A program made the position numbers and the translations under genes. From Mesopusillimonas faecipullorum (GTDB taxonomy: Bacteria; Pseudomonadota; Gammaproteobacteria; Burkholderiales; Burkholderiaceae_B), in assembly GCF_020539505.1 (NCBI RefSeq), contig NZ_JACDXW010000003.1, forward strand, positions 186,001 to 250,000: a stretch of 64,000 nt of DNA, read 5' to 3'. The first letter of the stretch is position 1, and every line of letters starts with the position of its first letter. Below the pieces are notes generated by a model, which was given only the letters and a program-made list of their open reading frames with translations, ran no database searches and was not told the DNA's origin. This document shows, piece by piece, positions 17,937 to 26,896 of the stretch.

Positions 17937-18208
17937 CAGCGCCCCTTTCGCTCTGCCGCGATGGCAGCCTCAATCTCAGCCATGCCCTCTTCTTCTGGTA
18001 ACCCGGCATAGCTATCGCTGATGCGGCGGCTCAAGGCGTCGAAACGCTCTTGCATACGCCGGATGCGAGCAAACAGCTCAGCATCAACCAGGGCAGCGAC
18101 AGGCTTGCCGTCTTTATTGATGACGATGCTGTCGTTGCGGTATTGCACCTGGTTGATCATCTCACCCAGGTTCTGCCGGAAGTTCACGGCGCTGACTTCA
18201 GTGATCAT
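17936..18208 (-). CDS. Phd/YefM family antitoxin
   Basis: A 90-residue protein starting MITEVSAVNFRQNLGEMINQ with NDSIVINKDGKPVAALVDAE, the Phd/YefM DNA-binding fold; the acidic C-terminal tail (GLPEEEGMAEIEAAIAAERK) would wrap the toxin. The ATG at 18208 is chosen over an in-frame extension to 18271 because an operator-like palindrome lies between them. The product should neutralise the PIN toxin and repress its own promoter. Confidence 0.87.
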   Translation of the reverse strand: MITEVSAVNFRQNLGEMINQVQYRNDSIVINKDGKPVAALVDAELFARIRRMQERFDALSRRISDSYAGLPEEEGMAEIEAAIAAERKGR

Positions 18209-18220
18209 GAATCGCCTCGT

Positions 18221-18249
18221 ACCATAATAATTGATATGATCATTATGGT
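18221..18249. promoter_or_regulatory. Palindromic operator/promoter region of the toxin-antitoxin pair
   Basis: ACCATAAT (18221-18228) and ATTATGGT (18242-18249) form a perfect inverted repeat with a 13-bp spacer, which itself leads into the smaller palindrome ATGATCAT (18236-18243). It ends 12 bp before the antitoxin start on the minus strand and contains a -10-like TATTAT. Autoregulation by the Phd-type antitoxin is the likely role. Confidence 0.6.
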
Positions 18250-18438
18250 TGAAAAAACAGACAGTGTCCATGACTCAACCATCATCCTAGTGTTACTGAC
18301 ACCGGGAAAGGTTGTTGCCAGTCGTCACGGTCAGCACCGTCTTGCACACATTGCGCTCTTTAGCATCCACCTCACCCCACGCATCGGGGATAATGTCAGC
18401 CGCCGCCAGAATGGCGTTACCCGTTACGAAGGAATTTC

Positions 18439-19041
18439 ATGAGCCAAGCCGCACGTACTTCCACCCATCCCATTCACGAACTGTTCCTGAATCGCTGGTC
18501 ACCCCGCGCCTACTCGGGCGAAGCCTTGCCGCAAGAAACCTTGCTCAGCATTCTGGAGGCCGCACGTTGGGCGCCATCTGCATCCAATAACCAGCCCTGG
18601 CGTTTTTTGTATGCCCATCGTGACACCCCCGCCTGGGAAACCTTTATGAACGTGCTGATCCCGTTCAACCAAGGATGGGTCAAGAATGCCGGTGCTCTGG
18701 TGATCGTGCTGTCGAAAACCATCTCCCTGCCCCCCGGCGCCGAAGAAGCACGCCCCAATCCATCGCATTCGCTGGATACCGGCGCCGCCTGGGCCAACCT
18801 GGCACTGCAGGCTCAGTTGCTGGGCTGGGACGCCCACGGCATGACCGGCATGGATAAAGACGCGGCTCGCAAAGCCCTGAACGTGCCCGATGACTACGCC
18901 GTTGAAATGGCCATCGCCATTGGCAAGCGCACAGATCCCTCCATCTTGCCCGACGGCCTGCGCGAACGCGAAAAACCCAGCGACCGCATGCCCCTGGCTT
19001 CTTTGGTGGCAGAAGGCGGGTTCAAAGACACGCTGGCTTGA
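18439..19041 (+). CDS. Nitroreductase family protein
   Basis: A 200-residue FMN-dependent nitroreductase-like enzyme. Motifs include LNRWSPRAYSGEALPQ, ILEAARWAPSASNNQPWRFLY (FMN phosphate/ribityl contacts) and LDTGAAWANLALQAQLLGWDAHGM, all characteristic of the family. It would reduce nitro or quinone compounds with NAD(P)H. The AAGGAA ribosome binding site lies 5 bp before the ATG at 18439. The gene stands alone between the toxin-antitoxin pair (divergent) and the GntR gene (convergent). The natural substrate cannot be told. Confidence 0.87.
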   Translation: MSQAARTSTHPIHELFLNRWSPRAYSGEALPQETLLSILEAARWAPSASNNQPWRFLYAHRDTPAWETFMNVLIPFNQGWVKNAGALVIVLSKTISLPPGAEEARPNPSHSLDTGAAWANLALQAQLLGWDAHGMTGMDKDAARKALNVPDDYAVEMAIAIGKRTDPSILPDGLREREKPSDRMPLASLVAEGGFKDTLA

Positions 19042-19066
19042 TACGAGCTAGCCACCGTGCCCAAGC

Positions 19067-19101
19067 GTGGCCGCTCCTCACTTCTATCCGAGAGCGGCCA
19101 C
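19067..19101. terminator. Inverted repeat between nitroreductase and gntR genes
   Basis: GTGGCCGCTC (19067-19076) and GAGCGGCCAC (19092-19101), 10-bp perfect arms with a 15-nt loop. The right arm lies in the last codons of the convergent GntR gene. There is no T-tract, so it is at best a weak terminator. Confidence 0.4.
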
Positions 19102-19749
19102 CTTATCTACGTTCTGCATGGCGTGACCACGCACGATTTGCTCAAGCAAAGTAGGGTCTTTATGCTCTATGGCGCTGATGATTTTCTGGTGCTCTAGCCC
19201 TACGATTTCTAGCTCGTCGCTACTCTCGTAGTAACGACGAAAATAGGGCAACAGCATGACACGCATACGTTCGGTCTGCTTGAGCAACATGGGTCTTCGA
19301 CTTAGCGACGTCAGGTAGTTATGAAATGCATCGTGTCGAGCCATCCAATCAGCTAACGAGTGCGCCGCGCCTTCGGCCATTTTGCTACGCAAATGATTCA
19401 ACTCTTCGAACTCTAGAGGGCCGACATTAGGCAAAGCCAATCTGGCGGCCAGCCCTTCTAAGGCCGCCCGCATTTCAATTAGCTCAGTCACTTGCGACGG
19501 GCTATACCTCGCGACAATAGCACCACGATTCGCAATGATGCTCACTGCACCATCCCCCTCCAAGCTACGCAGTGCATCTCGGACCGGCATTCTACTGACG
19601 CCCAGGGCTTCAGCCACCGCCTCGGACGGCACACGCATACCTGGCTGCAGTTCTCCAGAGAGTATGCGGTTGAGAATGAACTGATAGGCTTGCTCTACCG
19701 GAGGCAAGGTCTTGTCGATGGGGTTTTGCGAATAGGTGAACATAGGCAT
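19084..19749 (-). CDS. GntR family regulator (FCD/FadR subfamily)
   Basis: A 221-residue regulator. The N-terminal winged helix-turn-helix (about 15-80) has YQFILNRILSGELQPGMRVP and VSRMPVRDALRSLEGDGAV, the GntR signature. The C-terminal all-helical FCD domain carries the metal/ligand histidines (RHDAFHNYL, EHQKIISAIEHKD, RGHAMQNV). FCD regulators usually repress transport or catabolic genes until a carboxylate-type metabolite binds. It is the last gene after the NitT/TauT-type ABC genes on the same strand, 42 bp below the permease, and is the best candidate to bind the palindromes near 22.6 and 22.75 kb. Another ATG lies two codons downstream. Confidence 0.9.
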   Translation of the reverse strand: MPMFTYSQNPIDKTLPPVEQAYQFILNRILSGELQPGMRVPSEAVAEALGVSRMPVRDALRSLEGDGAVSIIANRGAIVARYSPSQVTELIEMRAALEGLAARLALPNVGPLEFEELNHLRSKMAEGAAHSLADWMARHDAFHNYLTSLSRRPMLLKQTERMRVMLLPYFRRYYESSDELEIVGLEHQKIISAIEHKDPTLLEQIVRGHAMQNVDKVAALG

Positions 19750-19791
19750 TAAAAGTAGTTCTTTGAGACAGAGGCCATCCTCTAGAAAGCT

Positions 19792-20562
19792 TTAATGTCT
19801 TTTGCGCATCGCCCAACCCGCATAACGACGCTCAAGCAAAGCAGTAATGCCATACATCACCACTCCCATGGCGGCTGTGACCAACAAAGCAGCAAAAACC
19901 AGAGGTACTTGGAACATGGCGCTGGCATTCATCATCAGATAACCAATGCCCACGTTAGAAGCCACCGTCTCTGATATGACCGCTCCTACAAAGGCCAGCG
20001 TAATAGCAACTTTCAGCGAAGCAAAAAAGTAAGGTAAAGAACGCGGCAAACCCACTTTGGTCAGAATGGCAATGCGCCCGGCCCCTAGCGACCGCAATAC
20101 GTCGCGCAGCTCGGGCTCCATAGTGGCTATGCCAGTCGCAACGTTGACGGTGATGGGGAAGAAAGCCACCAGAAAAGCCGTGATGATGGCAGGCACCGTA
20201 CCTATGCCAAACCACAACACAAGGATGGGCACCAAGGCAACCTTGGGTACCGAATTGAATCCCACTAATAATGGGTTCAGTGCGCGATACATGGCCGGTG
20301 AAGCACCCACCAGAATACCCAGTAGCAGCCCAAACCCAATCGCGACTGCAAACCCGCATACGGTGGTAAGTAAAGTATGTTGTGCGTTGAACCAGATGCC
20401 ATCAATATGCTTGATCAACGCAGCTAAAGCATCCGTGGGTGCGGGAAGCACAAAGACCGGAATGGCGAACAAGCGGCAACTGATTTCCCATACCAAAAAG
20501 AAACCTAGTGTCGCCAGCCATGGGCTTAAACGGTAAAGCATCGTTGCAGTTTTCTTGCTCAT
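19792..20562 (-). CDS. ABC transporter permease, NitT/TauT (SsuC/TauC) type
   Basis: A 256-residue permease with about six membrane segments and the cytoplasmic EAA-type loop (ELRDVLRSLGAGRIAILTKVGLPRSLPY) that couples to the ATPase. It resembles SsuC/TauC/ThiX permeases. Its start overlaps the ATPase gene stop by 4 bp (ATGA). Together with the ATPase and the binding protein it makes a complete importer. Confidence 0.9.
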   Translation of the reverse strand: MSKKTATMLYRLSPWLATLGFFLVWEISCRLFAIPVFVLPAPTDALAALIKHIDGIWFNAQHTLLTTVCGFAVAIGFGLLLGILVGASPAMYRALNPLLVGFNSVPKVALVPILVLWFGIGTVPAIITAFLVAFFPITVNVATGIATMEPELRDVLRSLGAGRIAILTKVGLPRSLPYFFASLKVAITLAFVGAVISETVASNVGIGYLMMNASAMFQVPLVFAALLVTAAMGVVMYGITALLERRYAGWAMRKRH

Positions 20563-21404
20563 AGCCCGGCCCCCCCAACAGCAAGCGTTTTACGCTGAAT
20601 ATGCGTGCGTAACTCGTGAACATAATCGGTAAATTGGGTGGTAAAACAAAGCTCTGGCGTGCGCGGACGAGGCAAGTCTATATGACTAGTGTGGACAACA
20701 TAGCCTGGTCGTTCTGAAATAACGTGGACACTATCAGCCAAATAAACCGCTTCAGGAAGGTCATGGGTTACCAACATGGCTGTAAACCCTCGATCTAGCC
20801 ACAACTGCTGCAGAATGTCCCAAAGCTCTTCTCGGGTAAAGGCATCCAGGGCACCGAAAGGCTCATCTAGTAAGAGAATCTCAGGTTCGTGAACCAAGGC
20901 GCGACACAAGGATACTCGTTGCTGCATACCACCGGAAAGCTCCCAACCGTAAAGATCTTCTGCCCCGCTTAAGCCAACCCTAGCCAGCAATGCTCGGGCT
21001 CGCTCCACAAAGCGGGCTTTGTCGCGACGAAAATCACGACGATAGGGTTCTACTACCTCTAGAGGTAGTAGAACGTTCTCAAGCGCCGTACGCCACGGTA
21101 ACAATGCCGAGTTCTGAAACGCCATCCCCACGGTTTTCAGAGGCTGATTGACTTGCTTGCCGTCTATACAGACCTTTCCTGAGCTACAGGGGGTCAAGCC
21201 CGACAACAAGCGCATCAATGTTGATTTGCCACAGCCAGAGGGCCCCACCACGGCGGTGAACTCTCCGCGTGAGATATTCAACGATAGGCGCTTAAGAGCT
21301 TCGACGCCTTCGCCGGACTCGCCATACCGAAGACTCACGTCGTTCAAATGGATAAACGGAGCCGAAACAGGGTCGGAAGGAGTGGCGGACTGATTCTTGC
21401 TCAT
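20559..21404 (-). CDS. ABC transporter ATP-binding protein, NitT/TauT (SsuB/TauB) type
   Basis: A 281-residue nucleotide-binding subunit. It shows the Walker A GPSGCGKSTLMRLL, Q-loop AFQNSALLPWR, signature LSGGMQQRVSLCRAL, Walker B ILLLDEPFGALD and H-loop VTHDLPEAV. The residues match the SsuB/TauB group. The start chosen is the ATG at 21404, with GGGG about 9 bp upstream; an ATG at 21419 would add five residues. It sits between the binding-protein gene (stop at 21423) and the permease (4-bp overlap). Confidence 0.92.
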   Translation of the reverse strand: MSKNQSATPSDPVSAPFIHLNDVSLRYGESGEGVEALKRLSLNISRGEFTAVVGPSGCGKSTLMRLLSGLTPCSSGKVCIDGKQVNQPLKTVGMAFQNSALLPWRTALENVLLPLEVVEPYRRDFRRDKARFVERARALLARVGLSGAEDLYGWELSGGMQQRVSLCRALVHEPEILLLDEPFGALDAFTREELWDILQQLWLDRGFTAMLVTHDLPEAVYLADSVHVISERPGYVVHTSHIDLPRPRTPELCFTTQFTDYVHELRTHIQRKTLAVGGAGL

Positions 21405-21422
21405 GAATGAGTGCCCCATCTT

Positions 21423-22472
21423 TTATGGCGTGCTAGAAGCGGGACCCGTTGGGGGTAACTGCAACTCAGCGCGATCAGGCAAATATTCTGTAGTGTAGAT
21501 ATCAGCAGCCTTGGTGCTTGGATCGACCCCGAACACCGGCCCGACTTGGTCAATTGACCGTTGTATGCGTTCTGGGCTGACCGAGCTGATGCCGTTCTTC
21601 TGTACATTCGGGGTCAACATGCGGTAATCCAGAGACATCTTCAACCGTGCCAGTTCGATATCTGCATTAGCCATTGGGTCACGCTTGCGGATGGAAGCCA
21701 CCGCCAGTTGAGGATCTGCCACCATCTTTTTATAGCCATGCACAGCGCCTCGCAGAAAGCGGCGCACGACATCAGGATTGGATTGCACATATTCAGGCCG
21801 AGCCACTACGACATGCCCCACCAACTCGACACCGTAATCCGAATACGCCATGAACTGAATGTCATCACGTTTCATGCCTATGGCATCGATAGCCATGCTG
21901 ATGGTAGTTAAGTGCCCAGTAATGGCATCGGCATCACCACGTCTGAGTATGGGCTCACGCAGCTCTATCGAAATATTGTTCCAGCTTATGGAGGACTCAT
22001 CGATGTTGTTAGCCTGCGCAAACAAGGGAAACAACTGACGGCTGGCATCACCAGCCGGAGACGCTATGGTTTTGCCCTTTAACTCGGCGGGCGTCTTGAT
22101 GCCCGTTGCGCTTAGGCTGGCGACCGCCAACGCTGAGCGATCGTCTACGGCCATGACTGCCATCAGTTTATTGTCGGGGTTTTGGCTATTGAAACGCAGC
22201 ATGGAGTAAAAGTCCGCCACGCCCATCTCGTAGGCGCCGCTGGCCACTTTGGCAACTGTGTCGCCAGAGCCAGCACCACGATCAACCTGCACGTTTAGGT
22301 CTAGCTCGGCATAGGTGCCATCGTCCGCCGGGATCGTGAACATGGAGTGCTGGCTTTGATAAGCCCAATCCAGAATGAACTTCACCCGATCAGCGGCATT
22401 CGCCAACGGTGCGACTACAAAGGTAGTCGCGAGCAACATACCCGCCATCCAGTTTTTACGTCTGAAAGCCAT
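21423..22472 (-). CDS. ABC transporter substrate-binding protein, NMT1/THI5-like
   Basis: A 349-residue periplasmic binding protein. The signal peptide (basic MAFRRKNW, hydrophobic core, cleavage after PLANA) is followed by ADRVKFILDWAYQSQHSMFT, GAGSGDTVAKVASGAYEMGV and LKGKTIASPAGDASRQLFP, typical of the NMT1/THI5-like family. Members bind pyrimidine precursors, nitrate, sulfonates or other small planar molecules. It is the first gene of the ABC-gntR unit, with an AGGGGT ribosome binding site before the ATG at 22472 and a candidate promoter at 22610-22639. No thiamine riboswitch is present, so a thiamine-precursor role is not supported. Confidence 0.88.
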   Translation of the reverse strand: MAFRRKNWMAGMLLATTFVVAPLANAADRVKFILDWAYQSQHSMFTIPADDGTYAELDLNVQVDRGAGSGDTVAKVASGAYEMGVADFYSMLRFNSQNPDNKLMAVMAVDDRSALAVASLSATGIKTPAELKGKTIASPAGDASRQLFPLFAQANNIDESSISWNNISIELREPILRRGDADAITGHLTTISMAIDAIGMKRDDIQFMAYSDYGVELVGHVVVARPEYVQSNPDVVRRFLRGAVHGYKKMVADPQLAVASIRKRDPMANADIELARLKMSLDYRMLTPNVQKNGISSVSPERIQRSIDQVGPVFGVDPSTKAADIYTTEYLPDRAELQLPPTGPASSTP

Positions 22473-22609
22473 GGAACGACCCCTGTTAAGTAATGATGCC
22501 CACCTTGAAAGGGTGGGTTATGCCTATCAGTGGGCAGACGGTTGAATACCTAGCCCATTTCGTTACCTGCCGTGGCGTTCGTCCAGACCGCGCCAAAATT
22601 TGTAGTTTT

Positions 22610-22639
22610 ATATTAACGTATCCAATTTGGATTGAACAA
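22610..22639 (-). promoter_or_regulatory. Candidate promoter with palindromic operator for the NitT-type ABC operon
   Basis: On the minus strand TTGTTC (22634-22639), 18 bp, then TAATAT (22610-22615). The spacer holds the perfect palindrome ATCCAA-T-TTGGAT (22620-22632 on the plus strand). It is about 140 bp upstream of the binding-protein start. A regulator bound there would block RNA polymerase; the GntR protein of the same operon is the obvious candidate. Confidence 0.5.
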
Positions 22640-22746
22640 GAAAATCATCATCAAGGTTTACCCTTGCTATTATTCATTGATTATTAAGTAAATATTGTAT
22701 TTATTGAAAACCAGAGACATAGACAAGAAAAACAAAAAACAGACTT

Positions 22747-22756
22747 ATTGGATACG
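22747..22756. promoter_or_regulatory. Second operator-like half site
   Basis: ATTGGATACG, the exact reverse complement of CGTATCCAAT at 22617-22626 in the promoter palindrome. The two sites are about 130 bp apart, a spacing compatible with looping by one regulator. Confidence 0.4.
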
Positions 22757-22877
22757 ATTATTATTTTAGAATAATATATACAATCAAAAAGTGTGTATTT
22801 TCTTGTATCTATGTCGATCTAAGGCAGGCGACCACCTCATTTCAAGAAGCAGCCGCCCATCCAAAGGTTTCTAGACT

Positions 22878-25800
22878 CTAGGAACCGAAGCCGCCGCCCC
22901 CAGGCGTTTCGATCTCGAAGACATCGCCGGCCTGCAACGCCGCCTGATCGGCGTGCGCCAACTCTTGTACGCTGCCATCTTTACGAATCACTCGGGAGCG
23001 ACCGGGCGCCCCCGCTTGCCCGCCTTGCAAACCAAAAGCCGGGTGTACCCAGCCATTGCACAAGGTTGCCAAGGTCATGTCTTCCAGGAAGCGCAAGGTG
23101 CGTACGCCGCCATTGCCGCCCTTCCAGCGGCCTTCGCCACCTGAACCTTTGCGGATTTCATAGCGTTCCAACCTGACCGGGAAGCGCAATTCCAATACCT
23201 CGGGGTCGGTGAGACGCGAGTTGGTCATATGGGTTTGAACCACCGAACAACCATCGAAACCGCCCACTTGCACACCCTTTTCGTCAAAGCGCGCACCGGC
23301 TCCCGAGCCGCCGGAGACGGTCTCGTAGTACTGATGGCGTTCGTTGCCGAAGGTGACGTTGTTCATGGTGGGCTGGCTGCTGCCCATGACGCCCATGGCG
23401 CCGTACAAGGCGTTAGTGACGCAGCTGGAAACTTCGACGTTACCGGCCACTACGGCAGCCGGGTATGAGGGATTCAGCATGCTGTCTGCCGGCACCTTCA
23501 GCTTGAGGGGGCGCAGACCACCGGCATTGATGGGGATGTCATCGTCGACCATAGTGCGGAACACATACAGCAAGGCTGCCATGGTGACCGCCAAGGGCGC
23601 GTTGAAGTTACTGTCTTGCTGGGCAGAGGTGCCCGTGAAGTCGATTTCGGCATTGCCGCTTTCATGGTCTACACGTAGTGCTACTTGAATGCGTGCGCCG
23701 TTGTCTAGCTTGACCTCGAAGCTACCGTCTTTTAGCGTGCGCACCACACGGCGCACGCAGGCTTCGGCATTGTCTTGTACATGGCGCATATAGGCCTGCA
23801 CCACATCCAAGCCAAAGCTGTCGACCATATTCAGCAGCTCTTCACGACCTTTTTCATTCGCCGCGACTTGCGCGCGCAAGTCGGCCAGGTTCTGGTCTAT
23901 ATTGCGCGCCGGATAACGCGCCCCCGCCAACAAGGCACGCATCTCTGCTTCGCGCAGATGACCATCTTCAACCAACTTGAAGTTGGTGATCAACACACCT
24001 TCTTGGTCTATGTGGTGTGAATCCGGTGGCATGGAGCCCGGGGTAATGCCGCCGATGTCGGCATGGTGACCGCGCGAACCCACATAAAACAGGATGCGTG
24101 TACCCGCCTTATCAAAAACGGGAGTGATGACCGTAACGTCGGGCAGGTGCGTACCGCCTTCGTAAGGGTTGTTCAACACATAAACATCACCCGGCTTCAG
24201 GCTGTCGGCATTGGCGCGTATTACCGCTTGTACGCTGGCGCTCATGGAGCCCAAGTGCACAGGAATATGAGGGGCATTGGCCACCAACTCGCCCTGCTCA
24301 TCGAAGACAGCGCAGGAGAAATCCAGGCGCTCTTTGATGTTGACCGAATGTGCGGTGTTCTGCAGCCTGTAGCCCATTTGCTCGGCAATGGACATGAACA
24401 GATTGTTGAAAATCTCGAGCATGACCGGGTCGGCCTGGGTGCCTACAGCCAGACGGGTAGGCCGAGGCAAATGGCGCTCTAGCACCAGTTCGCCCCCCGC
24501 TAGCACCTGCGCACGCCAACCGGCGTCGACCAGTGTGGTCGCATTCGCATCCGTAATCGTGGCGGGGCCGGCAATGCTGTGCCCTACCGCCAGATCATCA
24601 CGATGAAAAAGGGGACAATCTACCCACGCGCCGTCCACATACATGCGCACATGGTCGGCAGCCTTGGGCTGGGCATTGGTTTCTGCTGCCGGCGCCACAT
24701 TGACCATGGCGCGGGTTTCGCTGCCCAAAGCCTCTATGACAGCAGACTCTATGACCAAGGCCCGCTCGGGCATCAAGAAAGCAAAGCGCTGACGGTAAGC
24801 TTGCTCGAAGCTGCTTAGCATGGCCTGCGCTTCGCCCAGCTCAACCGGCAACGCGGTATCGGTGCCTTCGTAGCGCAAATAAAGCTTGCGCACCACCTGT
24901 ATGTCTTGCTGCGCAAAGCCTTGCTCCCGCAACTCTTGCGTGGCCGATTCCGCCAAACTTTCCAGCACCTCGCGAGCATGAGCCTCGCCTTCCGGCGTCC
25001 AACGCTGCTCGATAGAACGTTCGCGCATGGCAGTGGTGGCAGCCATGCCCATACCATAGGCGGAGAGCACCCCCGCCAGCGGATGAATCAGCACGCGCGG
25101 CATGGCCAAGGCGTCTGCGACCTGGCAGGCGTGTTGTCCACCCGCACCGCCGAAAGTCGTCAGGGTGTAGCGGGTCACGTCGTAACCGCGCTGCACGGAA
25201 ATCTGTTTGATAGCATTGGCCATGTTGATCACGGCAATGTCCAGGAAGCCTTGCGCCAGCTGCTCGGGCGACCACGTTTGGCCTGTGCTGTCGCTGACCT
25301 GCAAAGCCAACTGCGTGAACTTGTCGCGTACGACTTCTACGTCCAGGGGCTGGTCGGCATTCGGCCCAAATACAGACGGGAAGTGATGGACTTGCAGGCG
25401 GCCCAACATCAAGTTGGCATCGGTCACCGTTAAGGGCCCACCACGCCGGTAGCACGCCGGCCCGGGGTTGGCCCCCGCCGACTCGGGCCCCACGCGTAAG
25501 CGTGCGCCGTCAAAAGACAGTATTGAGCCTCCCCCAGCCGCCACGGTATGAATGCTCATCATGGGCGCTCGCAAGCGCACCCCCGCAACCACGGTGTCGA
25601 ACACCCGTTCGTAATCACCGGCATAGTGAGAAACGTCGGTTGAGGTGCCCCCCATGTCGAAGCCGATGACGCGTTGAATGTCTACGTCGGACGACACCCC
25701 AGCCATACCGACAATGCCGCCGGCTGGGCCCGATAGGATAGAGTCTTTGCCTTGGAAGGTCTGAGCATCGGTCAGGCCGCCATTGGACTGCATGAACTGC

Positions 25801-26540
25801 AAGCGAACGCCGGGCAGCGCCTGCATGACGCGATCGACATAGCGGCGCAGAACGGGGGACAGGTAGGCGTCGACAACAGTGGTGTCGCCACGCGCCACAA
25901 ACCGAATCAAACGAGACACCTCGTGCGACACTGACACTTGGGTAAAGCCTGCCTCACGCGCCAGCTGACCCAACCTGGCTTCGTGCACCCCGTTGCGATA
26001 ACCGTGCATCAACACGATAGCTACGCAGGCATAGCCTTGTTCGCGTGCGGCTTTCAAACCTTTACGTGCGGCTTCTTCATTCAAGGCCGCAATAACATTG
26101 CCATCGGCGTCCAGGCGTTCGTCGACTTCCAGCACCGACTCATGCAAGAGTTCGGGCAGGCGGATTTCACGATCGAACAAGCGCGGGCGGTTTTGATAAG
26201 CAATACGCAAGGCATCGCGAAAACCACGCGTCACCACTAGCAGCACACGTTCACCCTTGCGCTCCAGCAGGGCGTTGGTGGCAACCGTGGTGCCCATTTT
26301 TACCGCTTCGATACGATCGGTGGGGATGGCTTCCCCGGGCGCTACCTCTAGCAATCGCCGTATGCCTTCGACAGCGGCATCCTCGTACTGCTCGGGGTTT
26401 TCCGAAAGCAGCTTGGCAGTGGTCAATGTGCCGTCGGGGCGTCGCGCCACGATGTCGGTAAAGGTACCACCACGATCAATCCAGAACTGCCAACGACCGC
26501 CCAGCGCCGCTGTCGTCACCGACTCACTCGTCATCGCCAT
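22878..26540 (-). CDS. Fused HyuA-HyuB ATP-dependent hydantoinase / 5-oxoprolinase family enzyme
   Basis: A 1220-residue protein. Residues ~14-690 are the HyuA-type half: [40 protein letters not shown] and [16 protein letters not shown], the ATP-binding actin-like fold. Residues ~700-1215 are the HyuB-type half: [36 protein letters not shown] and [19 protein letters not shown]. The family opens cyclic amides (5-oxoproline, hydantoin, N-methylhydantoin) with ATP. The fused form is usual for 5-oxoprolinase, but the cluster, with an amidohydrolase and two importers, fits a hydantoin-like substrate as well. The start is the ATG at 26540, overlapping the [2Fe-2S] gene by 17 bp; ATG 26534 or GTG 26543 are alternatives. 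Confidence 0.88.
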   Translation of the reverse strand: MAMTSESVTTAALGGRWQFWIDRGGTFTDIVARRPDGTLTTAKLLSENPEQYEDAAVEGIRRLLEVAPGEAIPTDRIEAVKMGTTVATNALLERKGERVLLVVTRGFRDALRIAYQNRPRLFDREIRLPELLHESVLEVDERLDADGNVIAALNEEAARKGLKAAREQGYACVAIVLMHGYRNGVHEARLGQLAREAGFTQVSVSHEVSRLIRFVARGDTTVVDAYLSPVLRRYVDRVMQALPGVRLQFMQSNGGLTDAQTFQGKDSILSGPAGGIVGMAGVSSDVDIQRVIGFDMGGTSTDVSHYAGDYERVFDTVVAGVRLRAPMMSIHTVAAGGGSILSFDGARLRVGPESAGANPGPACYRRGGPLTVTDANLMLGRLQVHHFPSVFGPNADQPLDVEVVRDKFTQLALQVSDSTGQTWSPEQLAQGFLDIAVINMANAIKQISVQRGYDVTRYTLTTFGGAGGQHACQVADALAMPRVLIHPLAGVLSAYGMGMAATTAMRERSIEQRWTPEGEAHAREVLESLAESATQELREQGFAQQDIQVVRKLYLRYEGTDTALPVELGEAQAMLSSFEQAYRQRFAFLMPERALVIESAVIEALGSETRAMVNVAPAAETNAQPKAADHVRMYVDGAWVDCPLFHRDDLAVGHSIAGPATITDANATTLVDAGWRAQVLAGGELVLERHLPRPTRLAVGTQADPVMLEIFNNLFMSIAEQMGYRLQNTAHSVNIKERLDFSCAVFDEQGELVANAPHIPVHLGSMSASVQAVIRANADSLKPGDVYVLNNPYEGGTHLPDVTVITPVFDKAGTRILFYVGSRGHHADIGGITPGSMPPDSHHIDQEGVLITNFKLVEDGHLREAEMRALLAGARYPARNIDQNLADLRAQVAANEKGREELLNMVDSFGLDVVQAYMRHVQDNAEACVRRVVRTLKDGSFEVKLDNGARIQVALRVDHESGNAEIDFTGTSAQQDSNFNAPLAVTMAALLYVFRTMVDDDIPINAGGLRPLKLKVPADSMLNPSYPAAVVAGNVEVSSCVTNALYGAMGVMGSSQPTMNNVTFGNERHQYYETVSGGSGAGARFDEKGVQVGGFDGCSVVQTHMTNSRLTDPEVLELRFPVRLERYEIRKGSGGEGRWKGGNGGVRTLRFLEDMTLATLCNGWVHPAFGLQGGQAGAPGRSRVIRKDGSVQELAHADQAALQAGDVFEIETPGGGGFGS

Positions 26541-26895
26541 CACCCTCTACCAGCCTTTCTTTGACAGGCGCAATTTCGGAAACCAGATCGCGCATGCGCG
26601 CCTTATTCGCTAAGGGCGCCACTTCGTATTGCCCGCCGGGCTGTATATGCGCCATGCAGGCATAAACGACTTTGCCGTCCAGCAGCATCATGCACTCTTT
26701 ACAGGCATTGGCGTTGATGCACGAATAGCGAAAAGCCAGGCTGTCATCCAGGTGTTCACGCACCCACCGCAGGCCGTCCAACAATGAAGCCGCCGCATCG
26801 GGGGGCAGCTCATAGCGTTCAACCTGAGTGGGCCCATCACCCACGCCACGCTTGACGTTCAGAACAACTGTCTTGCCAGAGTCGCTTGCATTCAT
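26524..26895 (-). CDS. Small [2Fe-2S] protein, SdhB/FrdB N-terminal-domain-like
   Basis: A 123-residue protein resembling only the plant-type ferredoxin domain of succinate dehydrogenase/fumarate reductase iron-sulfur subunits. Cluster ligands are probably C59, C65, C68 and C80 ([18 protein letters not shown] then YAC), spacing C-x5-C-x2-C-x11-C against the usual C-x4-C-x2-C-x11-C. The C-terminal domain with the [4Fe-4S] and [3Fe-4S] clusters is absent. The start ATG at 26895 follows the flavoprotein stop with 1 bp between (TGAAATG), and its own stop overlaps the next gene. It should carry electrons to or from the flavoprotein. No membrane anchor is encoded nearby, so the pair is probably soluble. 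Confidence 0.82.
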   Translation of the reverse strand: MNASDSGKTVVLNVKRGVGDGPTQVERYELPPDAAASLLDGLRWVREHLDDSLAFRYSCINANACKECMMLLDGKVVYACMAHIQPGGQYEVAPLANKARMRDLVSEIAPVKERLVEGDGDDE

Positions 26896-26896
26896 T

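Larger units (their letters stand above)
22473..22877. other. 405-bp AT-rich intergenic region
   Basis: A gap between the oxoprolinase stop and the binding-protein start. The stretch from about 22600 to 22810 is strikingly AT-rich compared with its surroundings. It contains no convincing coding sequence. It does contain a candidate promoter, two related operator-like sites and a hairpin CCCACC/GGTGGG at 22499-22517 in the leader of the binding-protein gene. An AT-only hairpin lies at 22759-22776. Confidence 0.8.

Noticed and set aside
22493-22687. Small 64-codon plus-strand frame in the AT-rich gap
   Set aside because: No ribosome binding site, atypical composition, and it overlaps the candidate promoter of the ABC operon.
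22473-22877. Possible thiamine (TPP) riboswitch, because the downstream binding protein is THI5-like
   Set aside because: No CTGAGA-type thi box or typical stem pattern in the leader; only a short CCCACC/GGTGGG hairpin was found.
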